Assembly: GCF_905475465.1 (NCBI RefSeq)
Contig: NC_062259.1
Span: 13,340,501 to 13,404,500 of the forward strand
Reading direction: 5' to 3'
DNA from: Pieris napi
Taxonomy: Eukaryota > Arthropoda > Insecta > Lepidoptera > Pieridae
Length of the DNA stretch: 64,000 nt
Made by a program: the position numbers and the translations under genes. Below, in pieces: positions 42,701 to 57,700 of the stretch (positions are counted from its first letter, which is position 1; each line of letters begins with the position of its first letter). The notes beneath the pieces are model-generated. The model saw only the letters and a program-made list of their open reading frames with translations. It made no database searches and was not told the DNA's origin.

Positions 42701-45700
42701 AGAGAGTAGGGAAGACTGGATTTCAAATTATAGAGAGTAGGGAAGACTGGATTTCAAATTATCGCATGTTGGCGAGCAAGATAATACTTTTTCAACTTCA
42801 AATTACCGAAGGGACCAATTACTATTGATTTTATTCAATTTATCGAGTGTTTTTAAGGGACCGGAAAAAAATTCAAATTATCGAGAGATTCAAATTAACG
42901 AGTGTCAAATTATCGAGAGTCGACTGTATATAAATTTATGAAACACAAAAATAAATTATAATTATTTTATATCACGTTATTAATAATTCTATTTAGATCT
43001 TGCATATAATTAAAATTGATGAGTGTAACAGACAGATTAATTTAACCACCCCACGCGTATGACTTTATTAATCTCCGCATTATAGTCGGCAATGCGCAGT
43101 TAATGACAATTTAATTTTCAATGTTGAATGCTACGTAAATACCCGTGTCCATGCACAAGTCTTTCAGCTTTTGGAACACGTGAAATTTAGGGTTGTTATG
43201 AAATTGTTTTCCTTTTATGAAATTGAAATGTAAAAACAAGCTTTTACTTTGGCTTTGTAAACAATAAACCTTTTGTGTACATTTAAGATTGCAAACTTAA
43301 TTAATGAAAGACCTTCATATAAATTTCTTTACAATTGTCACCAACAAATGAAAAATAAAATTGTTATTTTTGCCCACGTCATTTGGCTTTTAAAGGGTAA
43401 AGGTTGAACAAATGTTGAGAACAAATGTATATAATAGAATTATTCCATGTCTTCAAAGTATATAAACGTCTCGTATTCTAAATTTTTGGTGGTTATGTTT
43501 TGTTACAGGCAAGTAGTTAGTGCATTTCGATCCGAACAATCGTTGCATTGTATGAAATCGAATCCAAGACTTCCGGCCTACTAATTATGGGTTTTCAACT
43601 ATCGACTATATTGAGTTTAACTCTACATTTTATTTCAAAGGAATTCCAAAATGAACAGTAGTAGGAAAATCAAATATTTCTCTCCGTTACGAAACTCGTT
43701 AGTGGACAGTGAATACGTACAAGATTCTGAATGATAGCAAAAATATTATTTATACAAAATTTAAAGATGTTCATTGTATCTTTATTGATTAGAAATATAT
43801 GAATAATAATAATAAAAATCCAGCGGCGCCACGATCCTAAATGGGTTATGGTATCAGATAACAGATATTAGCTTCGATTACTATTATTTTATAGATAAGT
43901 AGGTGAACAGATCATTTTTTGTCTGATACGTGTCGCCGATTTTTGGGTTTGGTCACGGCTCCTGCAGTTGGAGATAATCTTAAACCGGATGTAGTCTAGT
44001 ACCTTTATCTTTTGTGTGGTGGCTGGTGATTCTCACCGTACACTATATACACTCTGTACGTTTAATTAATTATTTCTTGGATATAATTGAACGATTACAC
44101 AAAATTGTTCTAGAATAATAACTTGGCATTTCGCTTTCTAAATATTTTTTAACCTTTGTTCAGGTAAAAGCTGAAGAGGTAAAGCAGATCGCAGATGAAG
44201 CAAAAGCCGATCTGGCTCTCGCGATGCCAGCTATGGAAGCTGCACAAAATGCCCTCAAAGCCTTAAATAAAGCAGACATTAATGAATTAAAGGCTTTCCA
44301 GAAGCCACCCGCCCTGGTGCGCTTTGTGATGGAGCCTGTCTGCATACTACTCGGTGCTAAGTAAGAATTATTTCAACTAGATTTTTACTGTAACTATGAG
44401 TTTATTCTTTCGTTGATATTTAGCGCTATATGCACTGGATATGTTAAGTGCACAAGTAGGTATGTGCAGCCATACGATGTATCGACACGACCGGAGTATA
44501 TCTCGTGGATGTCAACACCGCCAATTTTTAATGTAAGGCTACCATTGAAATAATTATTTTTAGAAATAAAGTGTTTTTTCCCCCCACTTGAAATTCTAAC
44601 TCTAGGACACCATGATCTAAAGAAGATTTTAACCACTGAAACCAATGAAGTAGTTGTGTCCTATTGTACCACAATGACAATCTTTTAGGCCTGATTGGGA
44701 CTCAACTAAAAAAATGCTGGCAGATGTGAATTTTATCCGAAATCTAGAAGAGTACGACAAAGATCACATACCTGACGCCCTTTTGAAGAAAATCAAAGTA
44801 TATCTTACCCATAAGGATTTTAATCCCGATACCGTTGTTAAAGTTTCAAAGGTAAGAACTTAATTAGCGACTCAGCGTTCACCTTTTTTCACATGTGATT
44901 GTGGAGTTTCAGTCTTATTATTATGTATTTAAGTTCCTGTTTTACGCTCCTTCCATTCCATCAGTTCAGCCACAGTACAGACGTCACAAACTAGGTACAT
45001 GTACATTCAATTGATTCCGCTTATATAATTGTTTCGAATGATTACGGTTGTATGATACAAGTATGTTTCCCTACATCATTGAAATTTATTAGTTAGTGTT
45101 TAATGGTTCTAAAATATTTAAAAGATATATTTTGGTATAGGTATGCCGTTCGATGGTGTTATGGGTGCAAGCGATTGACATGTATGCAAAAGTGTTCAGA
45201 GTCGTCGAGCCAAAAATTTTAGCGTAAGTTTTGATAATTATTGATCTTAATAATTCAGTGGCATTTATTTGGTCCGATTCTATCGAAGCAATAATTATTT
45301 TGTGTCGGAAGCTTGGTCATCTCGGCTTTAAATTATAAATTTTAAGAGTACCGAGATTTTTTTACGCCGGCTATTTCTCTCGGCCTACACCCTCTGTCTT
45401 CTTTGCCGATGAGTAGAGATGCCTACAAATTCAAATTTAATGAAGTGGAATAAGTGATACCTGTATCTTATGTTCCATAATAAACATATTTTATTAATTT
45501 ATTTAAACATACGCAGAAACTTGTCTTTTCGTGAGGTCATTTATATTTCAAATAGAATCTCATATTTAAAAGCCTCTTTCATTTTACCAATCTCATGACA
45601 CTACACGCCGACAGGTGGGTGCCACCACCTGTAGTTAATATTAATTCTATGATAAGCCAACTGTCACCGCACTCCCAAAACAATTATACTGCTGTAAATC

Positions 45701-48700
45701 TTTTGGAGGGAACAAGCATATAATAATGAAATGGCCTTTCTCCCAGTACCTTAGATTAAATTAAGTTCAAGCCATTATGTTTTACACTAGTCGACCTCCG
45801 ATGGAGTGAAAGCTCCTCCAAATTCTTCTCTCTCATCCTCGTCAAAATTGTTCAATCCTGCCCCACTATCCTTTTTATTTTGACTTGATTTGACTTGACT
45901 TTTTCTTTCTCAATATGATATGATACTTCACTTTTAAATAGAATTCAGTTTTGTTACTTAAGAGCGCCCTTCCCCGTCCGACGAACGTCATCGCGAGCAA
46001 GGCCAAAAAGCTTGCTGTTTCATCCAGCGCAATGTCAGCAAGTGAGAACGCGATAACATTAAAAGAAAAAATGTGCGGAAATTTCATAAAACTTGTTCCA
46101 AGAAATACGTATTTTCTCGTAAGCCTTACAAGATTATGAAAAAAAAGTTTTTTTTGTTCACATTTAGAAACTCCATTACATTTGCAAGGTTTCTATACAA
46201 ATATTTCTTTCCGGTTACAATTAATGAGTACATTATAAACGCCCAAACTTCATATAAAAATTTGTGCAAAAAGGCTGATTTTTGGAGGTTTGTACTGAAT
46301 TTGTTTCTTAAAATTTTGATTTCGCGTTTTGATAGAAACCTACATATAGTGCCTATTAGTTCAAAAGTTTCAAAGAAATATCTGTTATATTAGGCCCTTA
46401 CATATGAAATTGGCGTTTTGTATGGGAGGAAGAAAAAGTCGAATATTTTTAAATATAATATATTTAATTAATCAAAGTATGAACCATTGTTTTCTATGCC
46501 CTTTTGCCATCTCATAGGTAGTTCATTGATCCCTTTACTAAAAAAAACAGTCGGACAGGAATCAATAAAATCTGTGAAGGCGATTTGGACTGCCCCATCA
46601 GAGTTAAATTTTTTCCCTTGCAAGAAGTTGTCCAAATTTCTAAAAAAATGGTAATCTGTTGGAGCAAGGTCCGGGGAGTACGGAGGATGTCTTATACATT
46701 CCAATTGAAGCTCTTCTAATTTGGTAGCCGTCTGTTGTGCAGTGTGTGGTCTAGCGTTGTCGTGAAGTAGCAGTGGCGTGGAGCGATTGACCAGCCTAGG
46801 TTGTTTAGCTGCTAGCTTTTCCATCATGGTTTGCAATTGCTGACAATAGACATCAGCCGTAATAGTCTGGCCAGATTTGAGAAAACTGCAATGAACAATA
46901 CCGGCACTAGTCCACCAAACGCTTACAAGTAACTTTTTTGGGGTTAATTTTCGCTTGGGGCAGGATTTGGCTGGCTGGCCAGGATCCAACCATTGTGCTG
47001 AGCGCTTCCGATTATCGTAAAGAATCCAATTTTCATCACAGGTAATGATTCGGTTTAAAATACCTTCATTATTGTGCCGGTTCAGTAATGTAACGCAGCA
47101 GTCGATGCGCTTTTGCCGGTTTGCTTCAGTCAATTCGTGAGGTACCCATCTTTCAAGCTTTTTAATCTTCCCAATTTGCTTCAAGTGAATTAAAACAGTT
47201 TTATCACTAACACAGCAGCCTGCAGCTAACTTGGACGTGGTTTGCGATGGATCCGCTTCCACAATAGCCTTCAATACTTCATTATCAACTTGAGTCTCAG
47301 GCCGTCCACGGGGCTTGTTCTGCAGGTCGAAATTTCCAGAACGAAAATGTTGGAACCAAAAACGAACTGTGTTTTCTTTAGCAACATGACCGCCATACAC
47401 ATCATTCACCCTTCGAGTCGTTTCCGCAGCACTAGTGCCACGGCGGAACTCGTACTCGTAAATAATGCGATACTTTAAGTTTTCCATTTTGTAAAATGAG
47501 TGACGCAAACAGAAAAAAACAGAAGAAAAAAACAAATGAATGACGGTCATCGAAGCACAAATACATGAGTAAATAGCTGTACAAATTTTGATTTGGAATT
47601 CTTAACCAAAGAGGAGATATTTGAGGTCAAAGTAGACAAAACGTAACATAATTACGCCATAATTACGTACGTTGTATGAAAAGATAGACGGGTTGGCCGC
47701 TCTTAATGACACTTACATAGAAATTAAATTAAATCAATAATAATGTGCTGCCGATAGCCGTGGTTTATCCCCCCCCCCCATGTATGAATGATACGCAAGA
47801 TTCTATATTAAATGCCTAATAAGCTTTTCACTCTTAATAAATAGTTGCATAAAGAATCAATTTAGTAAAAATTAAATAATTCTGGAACATGAGAAAAACA
47901 CAGAATACAAAATGGTGTAGCTTTTATGCATTTATATTGGGATATTACTCTTAATAACAATGTAATACTGTTATAAGATATTGTATTATATACCTCAACT
48001 TATCATTATTTTTAGTAAACAGTAACTCTATCTCACGTTATACAAGTAGTTACTTAGCATGAAAGCTTATTTTAAGCATGTCATAAGCACACAATGGCTT
48101 TGACATAGACAGGCTCTTATCTATCGAAAGTTTTAAAATTAACAGCATTTTCTTGGAAAGATTTTCTTTGAGATGTTGTTGTAAATCTTGTTTGTTTCTA
48201 ACTCATGATCGAGTTTGTATATATATAACACGTACACTTTTTCAACATCTTTTACCAAGAAGGCCTATAAATATACAATAAGCTTCCTTAAAATAACCGT
48301 TTCCAATAATTATTTTCTCTAATAAATTATGTATTTTTGTTGTACAAAAAGTTCTCAGTATCTCGCACTGCCTACTCGTCTTCCTCCACTCTCTCCACGT
48401 CCCACTCTCAGCTTAATGATGTTAATGGTTTAATCTTTTATTTTGAATTTCTTAGGAATTTATGTTAATTCTTAGTTTTTAAGATATCTTGGCTATAAAT
48501 AAACGTGTACATTTCGTTTCGATTACACACACACATTATGATTACACACATTATATACCTATACATTATCTTGATCGTGGCATAAACATTGTTACTTTTG
48601 CGTCATAATAATGCTAACTTATTTCTTTTAGCTTCTTTGATTGTTTCGATTCGATTTTTATAACAGGCATAAAGAAGCTGCGGCCATATTGAAGAGTGTA

Positions 48701-51700
48701 ATGGCTGTCTTAAGAGCTAAACAGAAGGAAGTTGAGGCCATAGAAGCACAGCTTGCAAAAATGTTGGATGAGCTTAAGGTAGTTATCGACACAGCAACAA
48801 GAACATTATATTACATAGACTGTATGGGTCTTTTAAATCTTGAGTGGGTCAACTTAAGTCTATGCCTTTACCTCCCTACTAAAAAACATACATTAAATTA
48901 GCGGTTAATGTGAATTTTATATATCTTCATCAAGCCCTCCGTACACTTCGAAGATCGTTTGTGATTAGTATTGTATAGTGATTAACATCCTACTACGCAA
49001 TCGTTTTAATGCAACACTTTTCGTGCACTGACCGAATTCGCAGGTGTATTATTCTTTTGGACGCTGTTAAAGAATATAAATAAATTTCTATTTTCAATAT
49101 TTGTAAAGGTCGTCGAAGAAGAACGTCAGAAGCTGCAAGCTGATGTTGATTTGGCCGCGGCGAGGTTGTCGCGTGCAGGAAAATTGACGCAGGCCCTAGC
49201 AGACGAGAAAACACGTTGGGAAGATAGCGTGCAGGTAAAACAATATTGAATAAAATAAAATTGTATTAATTAATTTTTGTTTCTTCGGATAAAGGTTAAT
49301 TGGACACTAAAATCGATTTTAAAAACGCTTAAAATAAAATTCAATTTGAGTCTTAATAAGTAAAAGTTTAGTATACAAATACATGAAGTCCCTCGTTAAA
49401 TGAAAATATTCTATGGTTATACTATATATTGAATACATAACTTTTTATTACATATTTATGAAACAACGCTTTGTCGTCTGTTGACCCTAGAATTGTGAAA
49501 ATGTACAACTCTTCAAATTGATAATTTAAAGCCCACACAGTACTTAGATTACACTAGAACTCATCTTAGTACACAAACAATTATTGTTTCGCCGAAAATC
49601 GGACCATGTACCTCCAGATTTTACGCCATGTGCAAAACCACCAAGCCAACAAAACGTTAGATTGATATATGAGTTGTGTTACAGACGGCAACATACAAAC
49701 TCAAGTGTACGACCGGTGATATAATTATTGCCTCCGGTTGTATCGCCTACTTCGGCGCATTTCCTTCCCACTACCGACGGGAACTTGAAAGCAAATGGGT
49801 CGAACATTGCCACTCACTTGAGATTCCCTCCTCAGATAGTTTTGAGTAAGTAAAGATTAACTAAATATAAAGTTTATGATCGCCAAGCTGAACTATTTAA
49901 CAGTAACAGTAATTGTTGTTAACCCGATTTTTTTATTTTTGTTATGAGTATGTTTTTGATTAAGATAATCTTTATATATATAAAAATGAATTGCTGTTCG
50001 TTAGTTTCGCTAAAACTCTAAAACGGCTGGATCGATTTGGCTAATTTTGGTCTTGAATTATTTGTGGAAGTCCAGAGAAGGTTAAAACAGTGGAAAACAA
50101 AAATAATAATTAAAGAAAAATACTAAAAACGACAATTAAATTTTCTATTAAAACCTGTTCCTATTGTGTGTTCCTGTCTTTTCAGAAATAAAGAAGTGTC
50201 ACTTGGTTGTCATAATATATAGGTGCCTCATAAATGTGTGAGGCTGTAGTTTGAGGTTGTCTTTGGTCTGTTTTAAAAATGTTGTATTACTCGTAGGTTT
50301 AGGCACAAATATATGTAGGTGATACGAAGTTCACGAGTTCATCTAGTAAAATAAATTGTTGTAACATTCCTGCAATACTATCTCTTAGTTTCACAAATAT
50401 GACTATGATACGCTTAAAACTCATTATCCATTCCATTATTTTTGCTAATTATTGCAAAATTTATTTTCGAGATGTATTTATATTCAATAAATGGTGATAC
50501 GCTTTGCAATTTTGAAAATGTCGGTGGCTTACGTAAATATCCCTTTGACAACCCGTTTGTTAATTGCCTGTTTTTAGCTTAATTCAGGTTATGGCTGATT
50601 CATACACTGTGCGAACTTGGAACGCCCAGGGACTTCCACGCGACGCTGTTTCCACCGAGAATGGAATTTTAGTTACTAGAGCTGGAAGATGGCCCTTAAC
50701 GGTTGACCCACAGGAACAGGTGATGAAATTTACGTTTTTACCAATTTAACGTTTGGTTTTACCAATTGTCAACAGATTTTTGTTTTTCCGGTAGGTAATA
50801 AAAGCCTTCTTATAATTTGTTACATTGCCTAGACCTATGCAGATTACATTGTATGTACTACAAATTTATATACGTGATTTTCTTGTACCTTCGACTTGTT
50901 GATCGTCACAAATACATCGTCTAAACATCTTTGATAAGCTTACGTAATTTAATGATATCTTATAGTTACTTGATAATAACGAGTATTTTCGAAGGCAGGC
51001 ACAGAATATAAACTTCAGTGCTATACGAGTTATTTTATTTCAATAGAACACGTTACGGATACAAAATGACAAAATATAATTATAACTTCGACGGGCTTGC
51101 AAAGCAGGGAAAATTATCTGGGTACCTCCTAAAGGTAAAATTTAATAAAAATATCATAGTTTTGATAATTTATATAACAGGCAAACAGATGGATCAAGAG
51201 TATGGAGAAGGAGAACGGACTACAAATCACGAAGCTTGTGGATTCCGGGTACTTGCGTATCTTAGAAAATTGTATTAGACTCGGTTGGCCGATGCTTATA
51301 GAAGATCTTGGCGAGCAGCTCGAAGCAACACTGTCGCCTGTCTTGCTTAAACAGACGTTTCTTCAGGTAAAATATTGTTACTTTGAGTATAAAGAAAAAT
51401 TTCTTTAAAATATAAATACAATGGCTGGTTAGGCGCGTGACTCTTAACCCTGTATTCGTATTGTGCACGTTTATCTAGTATTCTGTAGGTAAACGCGATT
51501 TTGGGACTCAGCTTTTTGCTAGAATCATTTAAAGGAATTTACTCATATATCGTGGAGTATATAAACACCACCTAGACGGGAAATTACATTATTAATGACA
51601 CAGTTAATCTACATACTGGCGATAGCAATTTTCTGTACTTTAATACTTTAATATTATAAACATTTGTTTTTTCGCAAACATACCGTTACGTACAACAAAA

Positions 51701-54700
51701 GCTAATAAACATAAGTCACCATTAGAATACTACATTATCTCTCAGTATATATAATAGGCTATATCTATTTCCGATAAATAAAAAAATCTCCCATGCGAAG
51801 CAAGTATATATTAAACATTATTTAATGATTCCATTCATTAAAGATAACTGAAGTTTGGTATTGATTGGGTTACAGGCTGGACGATTACTCATACACCTGG
51901 GTGACAGCGATATTGAGTATGACACTAACTTCCGGTTATACCTAACCACGAAACTGGCTAATCCACACTACTTGCCCGAGATCTGTATTCAAGTGACTCT
52001 AGTTAACTTTACAGTAACGTTATCGGGTCTCGAAGAACAACTGTTAGCGTGAGTTATCAACTTTTAACGAAATTTATAATGGTTCCAAAAATCTCCAAGT
52101 TGTTATGTACAACTTGGTGGTCTAGTGGCGACGTCTTTAACTCTTAAAAATAATACTACTAACATCTGTTTTTTATGTGGCAGTTATCATAAGGGTTGTG
52201 TTTTTGGCACACTTTTTTAAAGTATAATCGATCTATTTGTGGTGGATGCGTGGTGATATAATGTGTGGCTACATAGTCATTACACACATGTGTAATATGC
52301 AAGTTAATTGCACGTGTCCAATACTGTTTTATATAGTATTGGATATCTTTGGTCTGCAAATAATTATTATTTATAGTATAGTTATTACTGTTGTTGTTTA
52401 TACTGAAATACATAACATTACTAATACGAAAGGTTTTTATTAACGTAAAACGTAAAACTTATAGGTATTAACTTAAATATTAGATAAGAGTTGTAACAAT
52501 ATTTAGTAGTTATGTTTGTATGTAGTTACTACTTTTGTTTGCTATGTCTGTGTGGTCGAGGTAAGAGATCGGTTATAGTATGTTTTATTTTTTACGACAA
52601 AATGAAAATAAATAAAATACTTGCGGGCTTTTGTGACCCTCACCCCTCCACTCGGACAGTACTATTCACTAGCTAACGTAACATATCAGACATTGGACCT
52701 TATTTGTTGATATATAATATTATTCTAGATATGTATAAAGCTTTGTGTGTATACAGGGATGTTGTACGTTTAGAACGGCCGGACTTAGAGGTGCTACGTA
52801 CCGAATTGATAGTTCGGATCAATGCAGACAAAGCGACATTGCTAGAGATCGAAGATAAGATACTACGGCTGCTGTACGCATCTTCAGGAAACATCCTTGA
52901 TGATGAAGAACTTATAGAGACCCTCAACGAAAGTAAGGTAAAATATATTTTATTAAAAAAATGTATTATTTCCAAGTCAAGTTAAAATTTCATATTTTAT
53001 TTGGAGATGACATAACTGTCACTGTTTTACTATGATTGCGAAAAGTTTTGTAAGTTTGACGTATATTGTATAGACATAAAACGAGGTAACATTCAACAGA
53101 CAGTTTCTGTCGTTTGTGCACCTTAAGGAATAGTGTAGGTTAGTTAATCAACTGGCGCGCTCAAGACAGTTTTTAGCTACAATTTATAAAGGTCTGTTCA
53201 GAAATCATAAACTCATTATGGCTATTTTATAAATATTAAATAGATTTTTTACCTAACAATTGGTATTTCTGTCCTACTCTGAAGATGGAGCTTGAAGATT
53301 GCGTGAAATTTTAATCTTAATATGGTTTAACTATAACTTTTAGGAAACATCTGAAATAATAAACGCGCGTTTAGTCGAAACAGAAGCTACTGAAGTGAGC
53401 ATATCCGCAGCGCGCGAGAAGTATCGTACTGTGGCAACCCGGGGCGCTGTATTGTATTTTGCTGTTGCACAACTAGCCGAAATTGACCCAATGTACCAGT
53501 TCTCATTGAAATATTTTACACAGGTACTTTTGTAGGACTCATGACGTCTCTAGGTGTAGTGAACGGCTCAGGTATCCTAATAGGCAAAGAACTAATGATT
53601 TTAAAAAATCACTATTTTAGCTCCTTACACCTATTAATTAATGTTACTTTTATTTTTATAAACCGATTACAATTCGATGTGTATTGTTTATTAAATAATT
53701 ATTTTCTTTCTTAATGCTTTTTAATATCGGCTCCACCATCGAACCAAACAAGCAGCAGTTAACTATTTTCATTAACAACCTTCAATAAATACCCGATTTC
53801 GTAGGTCTTTAACCTTGTGATAGAGAAGAGTGAAAAATCTGATATCCTTGAGAAGAGATTAGAAATTCTACACGACGAGATCACTCTATCCGTCTATAGG
53901 AATGTTTCTCGAGGTCTTTTCGAAAGGCATAAGCTTGTATTCAGTTTTCTTTTGAATATGGCAATATACTTACACGCTGGAAAGGTTAGCTCGGAACAAT
54001 GGAACTATATATTGAGAGGACCAGCGGGAACTAAAGTTGTAAGTATACCAAATGAATTATTTATTATTTATTTTATAAAGAAAAGAAAGAGAAAAAGTTT
54101 ACAACAGTACAGTGGAAAACACAAACTGGACGCAGTTTTTCAGAGATTAAAATGAATTGATAAGATATAACATTATCAAATAATGATATGACGTGTTTAA
54201 TACAAGTATGTATTCAGATCCTTTACATTTACTTCTGCGCCATAGCCTTGATATGAAATTGTAACATAGCTTCACTTCAACCAACCAACAACCATATAAT
54301 TCCATTAGCATTAGCTGGTCACGCCTGTTGGCTTCTCTTACCGATGCGCTGCCCGTTGCTTCTCCGTCATCGTTTCTCCGATAAAATGTATATTGCGTTT
54401 TATATATTTAGTATAATTTGTTATGACAATGATTAATTGAGCTTAAATTTTATCTAAGGTTATATCAAATTGGTCATAAAATAATAAAAGCAATTTCATT
54501 GAAAATTATATAAAATAATCGAATTTCAAATATTATTTTTATAGGTGCCTGCGAAGAAGCCGCCGGTCGAAACATTATCAGACCAGCAGTGGTTGTCAGC
54601 AAATCATTTGAATGAAATGGATCCAAGTTTTGCTGGCCTACTTGAAGACTGTTTAAGGAAAATAGATATCACTCTTGGAACATTTAATGTGGTGCGTAAA

Positions 54701-57700
54701 GTAATACAAGAGTGACAAATATTATAATGTAATTATTATCAGAATATGTGCAGTGTTCCTTAGTGGCTTCAGCGTGCGACTCTCTTCCCTGGGGTCGTAG
54801 GATCGTTCCTCAGCTGAGCACCAATGGACTTTCTTTCGTGCGCATTTAACATTCGCTCGAACGGTGAAGGAAAACATTGTGAGGAAACCGGCTTGCTTTA
54901 GACCCAAAAAAGTCGACGGGGTGTTTCAGGCACAGGAGGCTGAACACCCACTTGCCTATAATCTAATAGGACATGAAACAGATTCAGACATGTGAGGCTC
55001 AGACCTAAAAAGGTTATAGATTTACTAATATTTATTTTATTTTATTACCAAAATACTGGGTACTTGTTACCGGATATGCAGTATAGCAGATTTTTTGTTG
55101 TAATTAAAGGAAATTTATATAAATATAAAAGACAAGACCCCAGCAAAGAAAGATTGGAATGCAATCCTTACTCCATTTGAGAAACTGATGATTATCAAGA
55201 GCCTTAAGGAAGAGAAGTTAGTGTTCGCGATAGCTCAGTACGTGAGCACCTGTCTTGGCAACGTTTTCATTGAAAGTCCAACTGTCCAACTGAGTACACT
55301 GTAAGTTTTTACCAGTTTAAATACAAACAGATTCCGATGCAAATTTTGAAATATATACAAATCTAATGGCTTTATAGCACATTAGCGTAGTATACATTGC
55401 ATTTTTTATAATGATAATAGCTGCATACTTAGAAATACACGATTCTGTTTAAATAACAGATGTATTTACACTTAATATTAATATACAAAATAGAACTAAG
55501 TAGTTAAATTACTACTATTTCATGTCTGGCACAGTTCTGGTTCAAAGCTGGTGGACTTGATTTGCACACAAATTCGGCATGACTACCTATCAACTGACAT
55601 TTGACTCTGAAAAATGGTTGACTCACGCGTTAAAAGATATATGATTTTCTAATTTATGATTTTTTATTTTTAACCTGTCAAAACGAAGCGTGATAAGTAT
55701 GTGTGTGCAGTTATATTTATTTAGGTATAGATACATTAAAAGTTTTAAACTATTTGAATTTAGTCCTTAGATAATTGGAATTTTACATATGAGGTATGTT
55801 GAATAATTTTTGTAGATATGCCGATACAGCTGCTCCGATACCCCTCGTGTTTGTACTAAGTACGGGTTCAGATCCATTTGCAGCGTTTCTCAAGTTCGCC
55901 ACAGAAATGGGAATGCGTGATCGACTGCATTCTATATCCTTAGGCCAAGGGCAGGGTCCTGTTGCAGAAAAGATGATTAACGCGGCAAAGCCCAAAGGAG
56001 ATTGGGTTTTCTTACAGGTGACTATGTATTATTACTTTCGTGTGCTTTACGACACAGCAACAGAAGCCTGGCAGTCATGGTCTATACTATCTATACTCTG
56101 GGCTTACATATTTCAGTAACTCACGCTTAGTCTCGGGCTGTTTCGAGATCCTGGTTTCGCCAGAACACAAAAATTCAGTTTGTAAATCACAAACTGAAAT
56201 GTTTCTGCAATTTGTCTCTTATGTATTATTTATCAGTTCAGGCAAAAAAACATCTTTAAACATACAAAATATAATACTTAATATAAAATTAAGTAATTCT
56301 TATTTTGTACTATATTTCATTATTTATTTTTCAAAGCCTAAAGATTCGTTGTAAGTATAACATAAAATTATTTGTGTTCTTTAATTTATAATAGGTTGGG
56401 GAAAAAGTTTCTTCGCATTTTTTAAGAAAATTCAAAACATTTTTTAATATAGTTTATTTACATTTAACTAAAGTTTGTAGGTACCATTTTGTTCGATAAC
56501 TTTTTGCCATTATTTAGGTAGGGACATGATCCCATTGCTATAGAAATTTTGGGGCTTCTGATCAAAATACCGCGATAATTGGTTTTGGCAGTCCTCTCGT
56601 GATGATAACCTGACACTGTCTAAAGAATTCTGAAGAGACTGAAACAGGTGGAAATCTGAAGGTGCAAGGTCAGGACTATACGTCGGATGCATTATCACCT
56701 CCCAGCCAAGCTCTCTTAGTTTTTGCTGAGTGGCCAAAGATGTGTGAGGTCTAGCGTTATCATGATGAAAAACCACACCCCTTCTGGTGATTAATTCCGG
56801 CCGCTTTCTCTCAACTTCTTGCTTTAATCTCATCAGTTGTTAGCAGTAGAGTTCAGAATCGATGGTCCTGCCTGGTGGTAACAGCTCATAATGAATAATG
56901 CCCTTCCAATCCCACCACACACACAGCATCACCTTGTTGCGAGTTATCCCGGGTTTCGCCAGTCTGTGAAGCCTGACCGGACTTTGACCACGACCTTTTT
57001 CGCACGTTCTTGTCGTACTTGATCCACTTTTCATCATCAGTTATCAGCTTCTTCAAAAATGGTTCGGTTTCATTAAGTAATAAAGAATCAAAAATGAGTA
57101 CACAGTTCATTCGGTTTCTTACAGTGAGCTCGTGAGGTACCCAAGTATTGAGCTTTTTTTTGTACCCAGTTTTTTTCAAATGCGCCAAAACTGTTTTGTG
57201 GTCAATTCCCCGTTCTTCAGCTACTTCGTAACTACTGATATGCCGATCTTGCTCCACTTTTTCAAAAATTGCATCCATTTTATCTGTCATAGGGCGACCA
57301 GAGCGACTTGGATCTTTGACATCAAAATTTCCGGATTAAAAACGCTTAAACCAAATTTGTGCTACTCTCACAGACACTGCACTAGGTCCATAAACATCGC
57401 AAAAAAAATTCGCGGCTTGTGTTGCATTTTGACCTTTTTTGTAGTAAAATTTTAAAATGTATCGAATTTCTTCATTCGATTCACTCATCTTGACGGTATG
57501 AAAAATAAATAAAAAACAGTCATTATCCTAATTTGATTTTGGAATTATCTTCTTTAAAATCTCAACTTTCCTTGATAACAAAACCAGCCAGATACATATA
57601 GTATAGCCAAAGACATTTTATTACAAGTTCATACATACTATAATGCGAAAAGACTTTTTCCCCAACCTAATATATTAAATATATAAATTTATATATACAG

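Larger units (their letters stand above)
42306..42926 (-). mobile_element. Non-autonomous pogo/Tigger-type element in intron 44
   Basis: 621 bp with inverted ends CACTCGACTCTCGATAATTTG (left, first 20 bases counted) and the complement of CAGTCGACTCTCGATAATTT (right), flanked by TA at 42304-42305 and 42927-42928. It keeps the end of a transposase gene on the minus strand (42486-42602) and has gained a 31-bp tandem repeat. Most of the transposase is deleted, so it needs a partner to move. Confidence 0.85.

Noticed and set aside
45951..46139. Open frame in a less A+T-rich patch of intron 47
   Set aside because: Open on both strands, no recognisable motif, and exons 47 and 48 join cleanly without it.
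51040..51135. Exon-like segment with CAATAG acceptor and GTAAAA donor between exons 51 and 52
   Set aside because: Family proteins run directly from DPQEQ to ANRWI; an insertion here has no counterpart and the segment looks like chance.
51421..51480. Short GC-richer stretch GGTTAGGCGCGTGACTC resembling a tRNA-SINE head
   Set aside because: No box B and no SINE body follow; too short to claim.
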